From Amphibalanus amphitrite (Eukaryota; Arthropoda; Thecostraca; Balanomorpha; Balanidae), in NCBI RefSeq assembly GCF_019059575.1, contig NW_024881584.1:399501-463500 (forward strand): 64,000 bases of DNA, written 5' to 3'. A program made the translations under genes and the position numbers. The notes under the pieces were generated by a model that did no database searches, was not told where the DNA came from, and saw only the letters and a list, made by a program, of their open reading frames with translations. The number at the start of each line of letters is the position of its first letter. Positions within the stretch are counted from its first letter, which is position 1. This document shows positions 12,050 through 22,892 of the stretch, in pieces.

Positions 12050-12880
12050 ACCCGACACCTATCTGGGCTGGATGCGGGCAGCATGTGGGCAAACTGGACA
12101 TCAACAAGCTGGGCACACCCAGCCGGGGCCCACATGGGGCCCGGCCGCCCACATGGACAAAATTTACTACAAAACTTTGTTAACTGACCCGACACCTAGG
12201 CATCTGGGCTGGATGCGGGCAGCATGTGGGCAAACTGGACACCAACACGCTGGGCACACCCAGCCGGGGCCCACATGGGGCCCAGCCGCCCACATGGGCA
12301 AAATTTACTACAAAACTTTGTTAACTGACCCGACACCTATCTGGGCTGGATGCGGGCAGCATGTGGGCAGACTGGGCACCAACAAGCTGGGCACACCCAT
12401 CCGGGGCCCACATGGGCAAAAGTTACTACAAAACTAATTGTTAACTGACCCGACACCTACACCATATATAAACATTTCCTTTATTACAAAATTTTGTTAA
12501 CTGACCCGGCACCTATCTGGGCTGGATGCGGGCAGCATGTGGGCAAACTGGGCACCAACAAGCTGGGCACACCCATCCGGGGCCCACATGGGGCCCAAAT
12601 GGGCAAACTTTACTACACTTTGTTAACTGACCCGACACCTATCTGGGCTGGATGCGGGCAGCATGTGGGCAGACTGGGCACCAACAAGCTGGGCACACCC
12701 ATCCGGGGCCCACATGGGGCCCAAATGGGCAAACCTTACTACAAAACTTTGTTAACTGACCCGACACCTATCTGGGCTGGATGCGGGCAGCATGTGGGCA
12801 GACTGGGCACCAACAAACTGGGCACACCCATCCGGGGCCCACGTGGGGCCCACATGGGCAAACCCCAGCCACCATGTCTA
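12050..12880. repeat. Approximately 126-134-bp satellite array
   Basis: The landmark GACCCGACACCTATCTGGG and variants recur near 12052, 12186, 12329, 12503, 12629 and 12758. Units contain GGATGCGGGCAGCATGTGGG and GGGCCCACATGGG. A different consensus from the 142-bp array but the same word vocabulary. Confidence 0.9.
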
Positions 12881-13317
12881 TGTGGGCCCCACATGGGCAG
12901 TTGATGGGCATGGTGGGCTAGGTGGGCCATGGGCTAGAGATGGGCAAATATGTGGGCTGCATGTGGGCCCCACATGGGCTGCCCACATATTTTTTGGCAG
13001 GCATAATGCTTGATAATGAGATTGCTTGCACATGTACGAGGGCATATCCAGGAATTTTGGTGAACACAGGCATTCACGCGGTGTTCCTGTATGGTGGGCT
13101 TAACATGGGCACTGCGTGGGCAGCCCATGTAGTGGGGTGTAGGTGGGCTGGATGTGGGCAGCCCATTATTTATTTTTTCACTGTCCAATGTGTATGATAT
13201 TACAAGAAAAAAGAACTCGCTGTTTAGTCTCATGCCTCCAAAATACACTTCGACGTCGTGAGGAAGTCGCATAGTTGATGTTTGTGAGACCAGCTACGGC
13301 TGATATTGGACAGTCAA
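12881..13317. other. Array edge and unique sequence
   Basis: Irregular GGGC/CATGTGGG words continue to about 13165. The rest is unrecognised and precedes the LTR-like sequence. Confidence 0.4.
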
Positions 13318-13550
13318 TGTTGTGATTGTGTCGTATGATTGTGTCGCCTGAGCCCGCCCCTGCGCGGGCGACCCGCCGGCGGAGCTCGGCCCACCGCGCC
13401 GGACGGGGCCTGGGGCCGCCTCTGCACCGCCCGGGGCGGTGACCGGCCGACCGGCTGGCGGGGCTGCGGCGTCTGGGCGGGCCAGTTGGCGTTGAGACTC
13501 TGAGTGGTGTGCGTGTCCAATAAAGCCTTAATTCGGGCGGAACCGACACA
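13318..13550 (+). mobile_element. Candidate LTR with adjacent primer-binding site
   Basis: The stretch starts TGTTGTGATTG, is GC-rich in the middle, has AATAAA at 13519-13524 and ends CGACACA, directly followed by TGGCGCGGTCGG (13551), the usual TGG start of a primer-binding site. This is the expected 5' LTR / PBS order for a Ty3/Gypsy element on the plus strand. No second LTR is visible, so the boundaries are inferred. Confidence 0.55.
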
Positions 13551-13564
13551 TGGCGCGGTCGGTA

Positions 13565-13843
13565 TTAGCTCGAACCCGCCCATAGTGAGTACAAAGTGCG
13601 ATGAACGAAAGTGAAAGGAAGCAGGAATGCGTAGCCGTGGCGGCCGCGCCGCAACCACGACCGCGTTCGAGTCTCTTCGGAGAGGCGCGCCCGCAGCGAC
13701 GCCAGCTGTATCGCTAGTTGGTCGAGTCGCTGCTGTGACATCAGGACGTAGTCGTCCCATCTCTCCTTCCAGAGGTAGAAGGCGTCACTGCGGTCGGTGG
13801 AGATGTCCAGTCGGTCAGGCCGGATCGGCTGCAGGCTCGTCAT
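13565..13843 (-). pseudogene. Ty3/Gypsy gag N-terminus fragment, inverted
   Basis: The minus-strand frame begins ATGACGAGCCTGCAG and reads MTSLQPIRPDRL then WKERWDDYVLMSQ, the pattern at the N-terminus of many Gypsy Gag proteins (LQP...RLD...W..W...Y). Similarity fades after about 40 residues. It is inverted relative to the LTR on its left and to the integrase on its right, and its first codons overlap the start of the integrase segment, so the element is rearranged. Confidence 0.55.
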
Positions 13844-14276
13844 ACCACAGCGATTACGAAGGACTGTTCTAGAAGCCCTCCACGCCAGCCACCTGGGGAA
13901 GGAGAAGACGAAGGCCCGCGCAAGACAGAGCGTCTACTGGCCCGGGATCTACCGGGATGTGGAAAATGTCACCCGCTGCTGTACCAGCTGCCAGAGAGAT
14001 CTACCCGCTCAGCAGCAAGAGACCATGATGAGGAGACCGCCAGCGGAAAGGCCGTTCGAACTACACATCGACTTTGCCGATCACGCCGGCAGGAAGTACC
14101 TCGTGGCAGTGGACAGATACTCCGGGTGGCTGTTTGTCGCCGACCTCGGTGTAAGCGCCCCCGCTTACACCGGTCCGAAGGACCATAGCAGGCGTCATGA
14201 CGAGCGCACTCGCTACGCGACTAAGCGTAAATGGACGGCACGGGAAAAGGGCTTTCGGCGGTACCCGGCTTTTTGA
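13797..14276 (+). pseudogene. Ty3/Gypsy integrase fragment (zinc-binding domain and start of catalytic core)
   Basis: Integrase joins element cDNA to host DNA. From about residue 16 the frame reads RLVIPQRLRRTVLEALHASH, then QSVYWPGIYRDVENV and CCTSCQRD: the HHCC zinc-binding domain with H...H and C-x2-C. ELHIDFADHAGRKYLVAVD is the first strand and first catalytic Asp of the core. The frame loses similarity after about residue 125 (GWLFVADL), so the rest of the core is missing. It sits inside the 6.3-kb satellite unit and directly abuts the inverted gag piece. Confidence 0.85.
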
Positions 14277-15063
14277 TGTGGTGTTCAGTAAGTAATGGTT
14301 TTATCTCTTTATTTAATTGCCCAACTCCCTTGGACACCTGATAGCGGATGTCAGAATAACACCAGCACTCCCATTCATATGTTATTTCAGGTGTCGTCAA
14401 TTACTGTCCGATTAGCGAATTCCAAGCAGCCGACTTATAAAGCACTAATGTCCTTTGTGTCCATCATAATCGGACCTTGTATGTTTATTCTGCATCAGAT
14501 TATTTCCTGCCAAAAAAAAAAAATATTTAAAGTTCATTTCTCAATTATTCAAGTCAAATCAGATGATGTTACTTTTAATGCAGGTAATACAGAATCATGG
14601 TAGAACACAGCACGGGCAATACACAATTCGCTTATGTGTCTGCACATTTTACATTGCTGGTGCTTATTTTACAGGAGCCGTGCGGCGGAACGGGCTTACC
14701 CAGGACACCAACAACGGCTAGCTGGAGGTGGCGCCACGAAAGTGGTTTACGGGTGCCAGGAACCGCGACGGAGGCCGCCAGGAGAGGAGACCAGCTGGAG
14801 TTTAAGCGGAGGAGCAGATGAGAGAAGAAGTCTAGAGATGAACAGAAGAGAGGAGAGAGTTTTAACAGCATTTTTGTGTTTATCGATAATATAAATATTG
14901 ATCACTGACAGTTTGTTTTGTTGCGGTGGCGAACGTTCAGCAATGATCAGGGGGAGTGATTGAAATAGCAGACATCGATTATATTATAATCATAGGATTG
15001 AAATTAATTGTAGGTTCTGGTGGGAACTAAGATGGGCTTTGGTGAATATTTATTGATTGATAC
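14277..15063. other. No gene recognised; possibly remaining retroelement sequence
   Basis: AT-rich up to 14670 and then GC-rich (14680-14830). No conserved domain is recognised and no LTR matching 13318-13550 is found. Confidence 0.35.
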
Positions 15064-16075
15064 AAACGATGCTAGGGAGGTGTGAGCCAGCATGTGGCCC
15101 ACCTAGGGCCCACATCTGCTGGCCCACGTGGACCCCATATGGTACCCACCTTGAGCCCATGTGGGCTAGCCCAGGTGGGCCACATATGGTACCCATCTTG
15201 AGCCCATGTGGGCCAGCCCAGGTGGGCCCCATATGGTACCCACCTTGAGCCCACGTGGGCCAGCCCAGGTGGGCCCCACCATTTACCCAGGGACAAATTT
15301 ATGTGGGCCCCACATGGGCTGCCCCCATGGGTCCCACCAAGTGGCCCACCTGGGCCCCATGTGGGGCCAAGGTAATAATGTTGGCTGGGTATGGGTCCCA
15401 GCTGGGTCCCATTTCGAACCCACATGGGCTCCAGGTGGGATTTTTCGCTTATACCCATTTGGGTCCCGGCTGGGAAAGCCCATATGGGACCCGGCTGGGC
15501 CCAATATGGGTCCCATGTCGAACCCACATGGGCCCCATGTGGGATTTTTCGCTTATACCCATGTGGGTTCCGGCTGGGAAAGCCCATGTGGGACCCATAT
15601 GTGCCCCGGCTGGGCCCCATATGGGTCCCATTTCGAACCCACATGAGCCCCATGTGGGATTTTTCGCTTATACCCATGTGGGTCCCGGCTGGGAAAGCCC
15701 ATGTGGGACCCATATGTGCCCCGGCTGGGCCCCATATGGGTCCCATTTCGAACCCACATGGGCCCCATGTGTGATTTTTCAATTATACCCATGTGGGTCC
15801 CGGCTGGGAAAGCCCATGTGGGACCCATATGTGCCCCGGCTGGGCCCCATATGGGTCCCATTTCGAACCCACATGGGCCCCATGTGGGATTCTTCAATTA
15901 TACCCATGTGGGTCCCGGCTGGGAAGGCCCATGTGGGACCCATATGTGCCCCGGCTGGGCCCCATATGGGGCCCATCTGGACTGCCCATATGGGACCCAG
16001 TTGGACGCCCATGACAAACACATCTGGGCCCCAAGTTGGCAGCCCAGATGGGCCCCAGTTTGCTGCCCACTTGGG
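15064..16075. repeat. 115-bp satellite array
   Basis: From about 15400 the landmark TATACCCATGTGGGT repeats every 115 bp (ends of CCC at 15560, 15675, 15790, 15905). The unit contains GGGCCCCATATGGGTCCC and GGGATTTTTCGCTTATACCC. 15064-15400 is a less regular GGTGGGCC / CATATGGTACC variant. It shares words but not unit length with the arrays on the other side of the Gypsy piece. Confidence 0.93.
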
Positions 16076-16111
16076 GCCCATATGGGCCCCATTTGGGAAG
16101 GCTGGCTGGGT

Positions 16112-16409
16112 CAGCTTACTCTGGACGCTGTCCTCCCTCCGTTTGTCGGCGGACTACCCACCGACGGCCGGCGATTATCGTCAGTGAGCCTTTCTCCTAC
16201 GTAATCTCTGATCCATTCCCGGTCGTGTGCGATCCATCAGGTCGTCGTCGCCGCCTCGTTTGCGGGCTGCGCTACCATTATCTGCGCCCCATCGGCGATC
16301 GGCGGACGGCCGGCGGCGCCCTGCCCCGGCGTGCCACCAGAGTGGCCCTATTTCGCGCGCGGCCGCACACCCCAATGGCCAGCGGTAGTTAGGGGAGAGG
16401 CACCGAGCA
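16112..16409. other. GC-rich, no gene recognised
   Basis: Unique CG-rich sequence between the satellite unit and the 33-bp minisatellite. No convincing coding frame. Confidence 0.35.
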
Positions 16410-17275
16410 CCCCCTCCCCCCGCCGGGATGTGACAGAGCGGCAGTCGGCAGTCAGTCCCCCGCCGGGACGTGACAGGGCGGCAGTCAGTCCCCCGCCGGG
16501 ACGTGACAGGGCGGCAGGCAGTCCCCCACCGGGACGTGACAGGGCGGCAGGCAGTCCCCCCCCCCCGGGACGTGACAGGGCGGCAGGCAGTCCCCCGCCG
16601 AATTGTGATAGGGCGGCAGTCGGCAGGCAGCCCCCGCCGGGGTGTGACAGGGCGGCAGGCTGTCCCCCCCCCCCCCCCCCGCCGGGGTGTGTCAGGGCGG
16701 CAGTCAGTCCCCTGCCGGGGTGTGTCAGAGTGTCAGTCCCCCGCCGGGGTGTGTCAGAGCGGCAGACAGTCCCCCGCCGGGGTGTGTCAGAGCGGCAGAC
16801 AGTCCCCCGCCGGGGTGTGTCAGAGCGGCAGACAGTCCCCCGCCGGGGTGTGTCAGAGCGGCAGACAGTCCCCCCGCCGGGGTGTGTCAGAGCGGCAGAC
16901 AGTCCCCCGCCGGGATGTGTCAGAGCGGCAGACAGTCCCCCGCCGGGGTGTGTCAGAGCGGCAGACAGTCCCCCGCCGGGGTGTGTCAGAGCGGCAGACA
17001 GTCCCCCGCCGGGGTGTGTCAGGGCGGCAGTCAGTCCCCCGCCGCCGGGGTGTGACAGGGCGGCAGGCCGTCCCCCGCCGGGGTGTGTCAGGGCGGCAGT
17101 CAGTCCCCTGCCGGGGTGTGTCAGGGCGGCAGGCAGTCCCCCGCCGGGGTGTGTCAGGGCGGCAGGCAGTCCCCCGCCGGGGTGTGTCAGGGCGGCAGTC
17201 GCCAGTCAGTCCCCCCGCCGGGATGTGACAGGGCGACAGGCAGTCCCCCGCCGGGGTGTGACAGGGCGGCAGGCC
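16410..17275. repeat. 33-bp GC-rich minisatellite
   Basis: About 25 units of roughly 33 bp (CCCCCGCCGGGGTGTGTCAG plus AGCGGCAGACAGT). Units differ mainly as GTGTCAGAGC/GTGACAGGGC and in C-run length. The 11-residue repeating frames in all three plus frames are artefacts of a 33-bp period. Confidence 0.97.
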
Positions 17276-17650
17276 TGTGAAATCTCATAGCAGAGATATA
17301 GCGGAGGTTCTTACACCTTTCGAGCGATCCCCCACGGTTCGCCATTGGCACATTCCTCGCCCTGCTAGTCGAAAGGGAAACAATTGAAAAGGGTTGGCGC
17401 AGAAAACGGCACTGCATTCCGAATTGCTTTATCGGGATGGCTTAAGAAAATTGAACATTTACGACAGATATAAAAGCTCTACTTCCAGAAGTGAATGAAA
17501 TGTTGCCTCATACATTGACCAATGCCACTCATAACTCACTTTCTCCATCCAGCCCGGCCATCAGCTGGCCTTATCGCTAAGAACAGGGGGATTTATGTTT
17601 CGCCGAATGGAACAGGCACGCCGGCAGGGCGGCGGCCGGATCGGATTCTT
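17276..17650. other. No gene recognised
   Basis: Unique sequence without repeats or convincing frames. Confidence 0.35.
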
Positions 17651-17654
17651 ACAT

Positions 17655-17880
17655 AGGACGCCAGCGGAGCGACCGCTGTATCTGAATCGCAGGACGCCAG
17701 CGGAGCGACCGCTGTATCTGAATCTCAGGACGCCAGCGGAGCGACCGCTGTAGCTAAATCTCAGGACGCCAGCGGAGCGACCGCGTATCTGAATCTGAGG
17801 ATGCCAGCGGAGCGACCGCGTATCTGAATCTCAGGATGCCAGCGGAGCGACCGCTGGAACTGAATCTCAGGACACCGGCG
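17655..17880. repeat. 36-bp minisatellite
   Basis: About six units of AGGACGCCAGCGGAGCGACC plus GCTGTATCTGAATCTC. Each unit holds the inverted pair CAGCGG / CCGCTG around AGCGA. The last units are diverged. Confidence 0.93.
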
Positions 17881-18231
17881 AAGCAACGGCGATGAAGGGG
17901 ACTTCAGTTGAGCATTGGTTATTTTAACCAAGAACATTTTAACCATGGTAATGCCAAGCTGACAAGTGACAACCTTACAGAAATAACTTTGAATAAGTAA
18001 GAACAAAACATGTAGACCACATGTGACACAAGGGTCGAAAAGAACGTTTGGTATAGTGAGCTTCACTGAAAGCAGGCTGTACTTTTTGAGTGCATGATGT
18101 TCTAGTCCATACTACATGGCGCGTATAACCATTTCTATAGTCTAAATTGCTCCTTCATTCGGGGACGAATGCAAGGAGGGGACTGATGGTGGGTGCAGCC
18201 CATCCCGGTGTTCGACAATTTTTCCATCACT
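17881..18231. other. Unique sequence with a possible retroelement polypurine tract
   Basis: GGGGACGAATGC followed by AAGGAGGGGACTGATG (18172-18187) resembles the 3' edge of Gypsy elements, where a polypurine tract precedes the 3' LTR. No pol domain is seen upstream and the downstream side is cut by a GLT element at 18232, so this is only suggestive. Confidence 0.3.
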
Positions 18232-19419
18232 TTAACCCGCGCCCCGCTGGGGGGGGGGGGCAGAATCTGCCCCCCCCCCTCCCGTTTTTCGCCAATAACT
18301 TCTAAACGCGTTACGCCAGCAACGTCAAACTTTCAGTACCTTATCATACATCAATTTGACACATTCCCTGAAAATTTGAGCGAAATCCGTCGAAAAATTT
18401 TTGAGAAATTGACGTTTTAGTGACGTCATGTTCGCCATTTTCGCCTAAAAAACGGCAAAATTTCAAACGCCGCTAACTTCTTCATTTTTAAAGGAATCAA
18501 GACGTAACAAAAAAGGTTATCCGTGATTCTACTTTGTCTATCAAATGGCTATCTCGGTTTTTTGAAAATTTTGGATTTTGGCCAAAATTTTTCCAAAAAA
18601 CTGACTTTTTTGGGAAAATATTTATAAAATCCAAAATTTTGAGTTTATCGAAAAAACCGGAATATATGTCAAAGAAGTGGTCTATGTGCACCTACATACC
18701 AATTTTGAGAAGAATCGGTTCAAAAATGTGGGAGTTATTCAAAATTTTATGACGTCACGACACACAAAAATTTTTAAAAATGATTTTTTTGGAAGTTCTA
18801 GACCTCGTACGGAAATAAAAATAGCACCATTCGATTCGCCGTGAAAAACTGCATCGGATAGACACCTTTTAGGCCTTAACAACCAACTTCAAAATTTGAC
18901 CTCACTTGACCTGACCTTGACCTGACCTCGACCTGAAAGTCATCCAGAGGTGGTCCATATCACTTATTGAGTGTGCCTATTGAATTCCATGAGTAAAATG
19001 ACCCATAAAACATGTGTCGCACATGCCCTTTTCTATATTTTGTTTTTGGTGACCTGACCTGACCTGACCTGACCTTGACCTTGACCTTTGAATGACATTG
19101 TGTGCAACGAATATTGTCTTGGTAGTCTAAGAACACGTTTTGGGCAATCAGTCTCAGTCCATTCTTCGGCAACTACGGTGCAAGGCCGATACTGTAGAAA
19201 CTTGCATTTTGTACCCTTGACCTGACCTTGACCTGACCTCTGACCTACTTAAGCAAAAAAAATTGGGCTCTTAAGATCCGCCTTGTTGAGAGCTTTCGAT
19301 TGCCGTTTTCCCCGTCTTTCTACGACCATCGGTTCGGAAGTTAGACAGGGGGGGGGCAGAATCTGCCCCCCCCCCAGCAGGGCGCGTATGGCTGAATAGC
19401 CCAGCGGGGCGCGGGTTAA
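18232..19419 (+). mobile_element. GLT element, family D copy 1 (1.19 kb)
   Basis: TTAA at 18232-18235 and 19416-19419. The S end on the left is CCCGCGCCCCGCTGGG with G12/CAGAATCTG/C9. The D end on the right has GCGCCC(C/T)GCTGGG twice, 27 bp apart, with the same loop. The inside holds CGAAAAAACCGGAATATATG (18653), ACCATTCGATTCGCC (18828), the complement of the GACACATGTTTTATGG block (19000) and a CCTGA pentamer run at 19051-19090. No ORF. 62.3-63.3 kb holds a second copy. Confidence 0.92.
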
Positions 19420-19519
19420 ATGTATTTGACACAAACAGTAGCAAATGGATTCAATGACGAAATAAGGATAGTTTTATGTTTTTTGGTAGGTTTTTCATAG
19501 TCATTTGCTGCAGCCAACC

Positions 19520-20711
19520 ATAACCCGCGCCCTGGTGTGGGTCTGAGCCACCTTCGCCCTGGTGGGGGGGGGGGCCAAAATGACCCCCCCCGTCTAACTC
19601 GAAAACGAAGAGGGCTAGGAAGACGCGGAAAAAAGCAAACGAAAGCCCATAACAAGTACGTTCGAAAGTATTTCGGTCATTTTTTTCGCTAAGGTCAATA
19701 TTGAGGTCGCTAGAGGTCATCATAGGTCAAATTTCAGTGTTTTCGGTGTTGCCGGACATATTCCGCTGTAGCTCGGAAACTAGAAGAGCTAGAGAGCCGC
19801 GGAAAAAAGCAATCGATAGCTCTTTTCAAGCTCTTTCGCCAAGGTTCGTCAGATTTGACCTCAGCTCAACGGTTTGGCCTACAGAGGTCATGCAAGGTCA
19901 ACTTGGCAAATTTCGTTGAAAATGTTTTTAACTATAGCATGCATTCACGAGAAAATAGAGAAACGATTCATGCACCATCGTGCTTGGCTCGTCGAGACGC
20001 GTCGAATGATATATAGTTTGACCTCGAAAGGTCATTTTGAAAATTTGACCTCAGGTCAAGGTCATGACCTTACCGAAATAGGTCATGCTGCATATCATTC
20101 GATCCGCATTGACGAGACAAACACGATAAACGTCGAACGGAGTCTCTATCTCTATTCAATAACAAGTAAGTGCAGAAAAACCGCTGGTGACCTCTGGTGA
20201 CCAGGGAGATGACCTAGCGTGACCTCAGCGAGGTCACAAGCAAATGGTTTCACATGGGCTGTGATTTGCTGACCCAAGACACTTCAATAACGAAATATAG
20301 GAACAATCACGCCCGATTTAGCTGAAAAACAACTACTTTTCGATTCTCCCATTGACTTATAATGGGGAGCAGCGATGACCTGACCTGACCTTAGGTCACA
20401 TTTATAAAAAATCCGAGATAGCCATTTTGTAGAGCTGGGTGACATCTTCAAGTACTGTAAATTTTACATCGATCGGATAAAAGCTGTGCCTTTGAGAGAG
20501 CTTTGAACTTTTTTAGAGGTGGTGTCAGTTTTGGTGACCTTGTGACCTGACCTGACCTGACCCGAACCCCCCAAAAAAGGACATGATGTAAAAATGTTGA
20601 ATAAACAGCTATACAAAGTTTCAGGGCGCTAACTCAAGTGGTTTCTGAGTTATCGCTGAAAAACCACAGGGGGGGCCAAAATGCCCCCCCCCCCACCAGG
20701 GCGAAGGATAA
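19520..20711 (-). mobile_element. GLT element, family N (1.19 kb), flanked by ATAA instead of TTAA
   Basis: The D end on the left has CGCCCTGG twice 27 bp apart and then G12/CCAAAATGA/C8. The S end on the right is CACCAGGGCGAAGG with the same CCAAAATG loop. Both flanks read ATAA (19520-19523, 20708-20711) in direct orientation, as expected if a variant target was duplicated. It contains the inverted pair CGAATGATAT (20010) and ATATCATTCG (20093) and many AGGTCA words. Confidence 0.87.
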
Positions 20712-21753
20712 TCGATAATCCAATTTCATATAGTGTCAGAAGGGAAGCAATTTTGATAGCTGCCAGGCGGTACTGAGCTCCGGTGGGCCCTGAATACTTA
20801 GCCCGAAAATTCTGAATGCGTGTCGGAGCTTTCAGAGCGCATGGCACGGGTTTCACGTTTATATTCCGTCCCTCTCGCGATTGCTCAAAAGGTGATGGCC
20901 ACAGAAAGCAGAAAGTCACTGTACCTGACCGTTGATTGAAGCTGGATCTTGTGACATCAACCATATTTTTAGGTCAGGGCAGGTCACTTGCCTATGGCGC
21001 CATAAGTAAACCTCTGCACGGACCTAAAAGGTCGCAACTTCGCAACGCCTTTCGTGCCGAGGGATCTTTTACATGGAAATGAAGCTTACAGGACTTCGTA
21101 AACCCTCAAACCCTTTCAAATTACACATCTTGGATTTTACCATAATGTCATCTAAGTTTAGGTCCCTTACGTGACTTCACATGACCTTGCGTGACAATGT
21201 GACAGCAAAGTCAATTGGGGAATTCAATGGAGGAATTATGGAAACTGTTAAGCACCGGGAATGGGCTAAAAAAAAAATCTAACACATTGAATCGTGACTG
21301 TATACACTTTTTGCAAGGCCTGTTGCTTCACTTTTGCATTGTTGACCTGGTGTGAAGTAGTGCATGACGTCATAAGGTCATCGGAGTTTTTTTGTCCATA
21401 ATTCCCGAGCAAATGGAGCAAGCGAGATGAAAAAGCCACCAATGCACAGTGGCCGATTTCAGCATGTTAGCACTTTACGCTCGAGTTAAGCTCTAGACTG
21501 CAGATCTTTTAACCTTTTATTTTGTGCGATTTTTCATTGTGCTTCTTTTGAAACACGAAATGTTATCAGAAACAGTCGTGTTTTCCTTGCAATAAGCAAT
21601 AGAGCAAGCAATGTCCTTTCCCCCAGAGGCTTATAGCAGGACAGAACGGTAAGCAAAACGTCTATGACTATTGTCAAAGTTATGACTTACTGCTCTCAAA
21701 GGCTTCTTTTGCAGATGATTGATGATTCAGTTACGACCAGTAATGCGTATTGC
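20712..21753. mobile_element. Mixed GLT interior fragments without clear ends
   Basis: 21270-21450 is similar to the family P interiors at 4.26-4.42 kb and 38.9-39.0 kb (CTTTTTGCAAGGCCTG, TGACGTCATAAGGTCAT, AAAGCCACCAATG). 20940-21210 has scattered AGGTCA and TGACCT. 20750-20930 and 21500-21750 show nothing recognisable. Confidence 0.5.
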
Positions 21754-22892
21754 GTAACCTGCGCACCGACGGGGGTTCGCGCCAACTTAGAACCGACGGG
21801 GAGGGGTGGTTGACCGCCTCCCCCCCCCCCTGAGATCTCGAGAACGAATCAAGATAGCGAAAAGCGGTAAACGGCGTGGGGTACGCACGGACAAGGTCTA
21901 CAATCAGGTCGAAGATGACGTCACAGGGGTCAAAAAGTCAAAATGGCGGCGCTAGATATGAGGTGAGTTTTTCTCGGGAACAAACCAATGGCAACATCGT
22001 GATCATCTCGTCAATCCGCATCGAAGCATATATGTGTTGACCTCGAAAGGTCAAGGTCAAAGGTTGACCTCAGGTCACGTGACCTCAAGGTCATCATCTA
22101 TACCATTCGATGTGCCTTGACGCAGTGGCGGATCCAGGGGGGGGGGGCAAAATGGGCATTTGCCCCCCCCCCCAAACGGCATAATTTTAACATTACGCCT
22201 GTGGACGATGCATGGAAAGAATCGATAAATTGTTATGGTTGCCCCCCCCCCAACACTCTGAGCTGGATCCGTCTCTGCCTTGACGAGTTGAACACAATGA
22301 GACCATCGTCGTGCCTGTATCTCGTTCCTGTAAGGAGTTATTAGCAAAAAAAAAAAATATGGTGACCTTTGATGACGTTACATGACCTTACAGTCGCTCA
22401 GTAGCAAAACAGACCTCAAGGTAGTCAAGGTTGATCGTATCTGAAGTCATTTATGGTACCTATATTGGGCCGTACCGACGCGTTTTAGTGAGAAAAAAAA
22501 CAGGGAGTTGATTTCCCTCATTGAATTGTAGCCGGTAATGGGGAGGTCAAGAAATTGACCTGACCTTAGGTCATAGATATCAAAATTCCGAGATAAACAA
22601 ATTGTAGCTACATATGACTTCATTACATCCTGCGACTTTCAAAAGCCTCCGTCTTCTACTGTAGCCTTGACACGGTGACAAAGTTGCATCAAAGTGGTTT
22701 GAGGTTGGATCATTCGAAGTGACCTGGTGACCTGACCTTGAAAGGTAGGAGGTTAAAACTTGCACACCATGTGTAAAATTGATGAGGAAATAGTTATGCA
22801 AATTTCGCGGCGCTACATGCCGCAGTGTTTCCGTTATTCACGAAAAACCTCAGGGGGGCGGTCACCCTTCCCCCTGTCGGTGTGCGGGTTAA
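21754..22892 (-). mobile_element. GLT element, family E copy 1, with nested hAT MITE
   Basis: The D end on the left (ACCGACG twice, 27 bp apart) follows GTAA (21754-21757), a one-base change of TTAA. The S end on the right is CAGGGGGGCGGTCACC then GTCGGTGTGCGGG and TTAA 22889-22892. Removing the 155-bp MITE and its duplication leaves about 976 bp. TGACCT/AGGTCA words cluster at 22039-22100. A second copy (40.3-45.7 kb) lacks the MITE. Confidence 0.87.
22123..22277. mobile_element. hAT MITE (155 bp), copy 1
   Basis: Starts CAGTGGCGGATCC and ends GGATCCGTCTCTG. The perfect 8-bp duplication CCTTGACG lies at 22115-22122 and 22278-22285. The related GLT copy at about 40310 shows the empty site with a single CTTGACG. 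It carries its own internal G11/C10 palindrome. A second copy is at 47247-47407. Confidence 0.95.

Larger units (their letters stand above)
9777..16111. mobile_element. 6.3-kb unit bounded by perfect 36-bp inverted repeats, filled with satellites
   Basis: 9777-9812 and 16076-16111 are exact reverse complements over all 36 bases, reading ACCCAGCCAGCC at the outside and GGGCCCATATGGGC at the inside. Between them lie three tandem arrays built from the same GGGCCC / CATATG vocabulary and, in the centre, a scrambled Gypsy fragment. No clear target duplication flanks the ends (AGCTC left, CAGCT right), so the superfamily is open. No transposase is seen. Confidence 0.7.

Noticed and set aside
9848-12187. 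Many overlapping W/G/P-rich open frames on both strands
   Set aside because: They arise from stop-free satellite units of 142 and about 129 bp; no conserved protein pattern.
16410-17275. CRISPR-like array
   Set aside because: The units abut without unique spacers; it is a tandem minisatellite in a eukaryotic sequence.
16331-17290. 319-residue PPPGCVRAA-type repeat protein
   Set aside because: 33-bp minisatellite; three plus frames are equally open.
18172-18187. Gypsy polypurine tract and 3' LTR start
   Set aside because: The motif is suggestive, but no pol sequence precedes it and no LTR pair can be matched.
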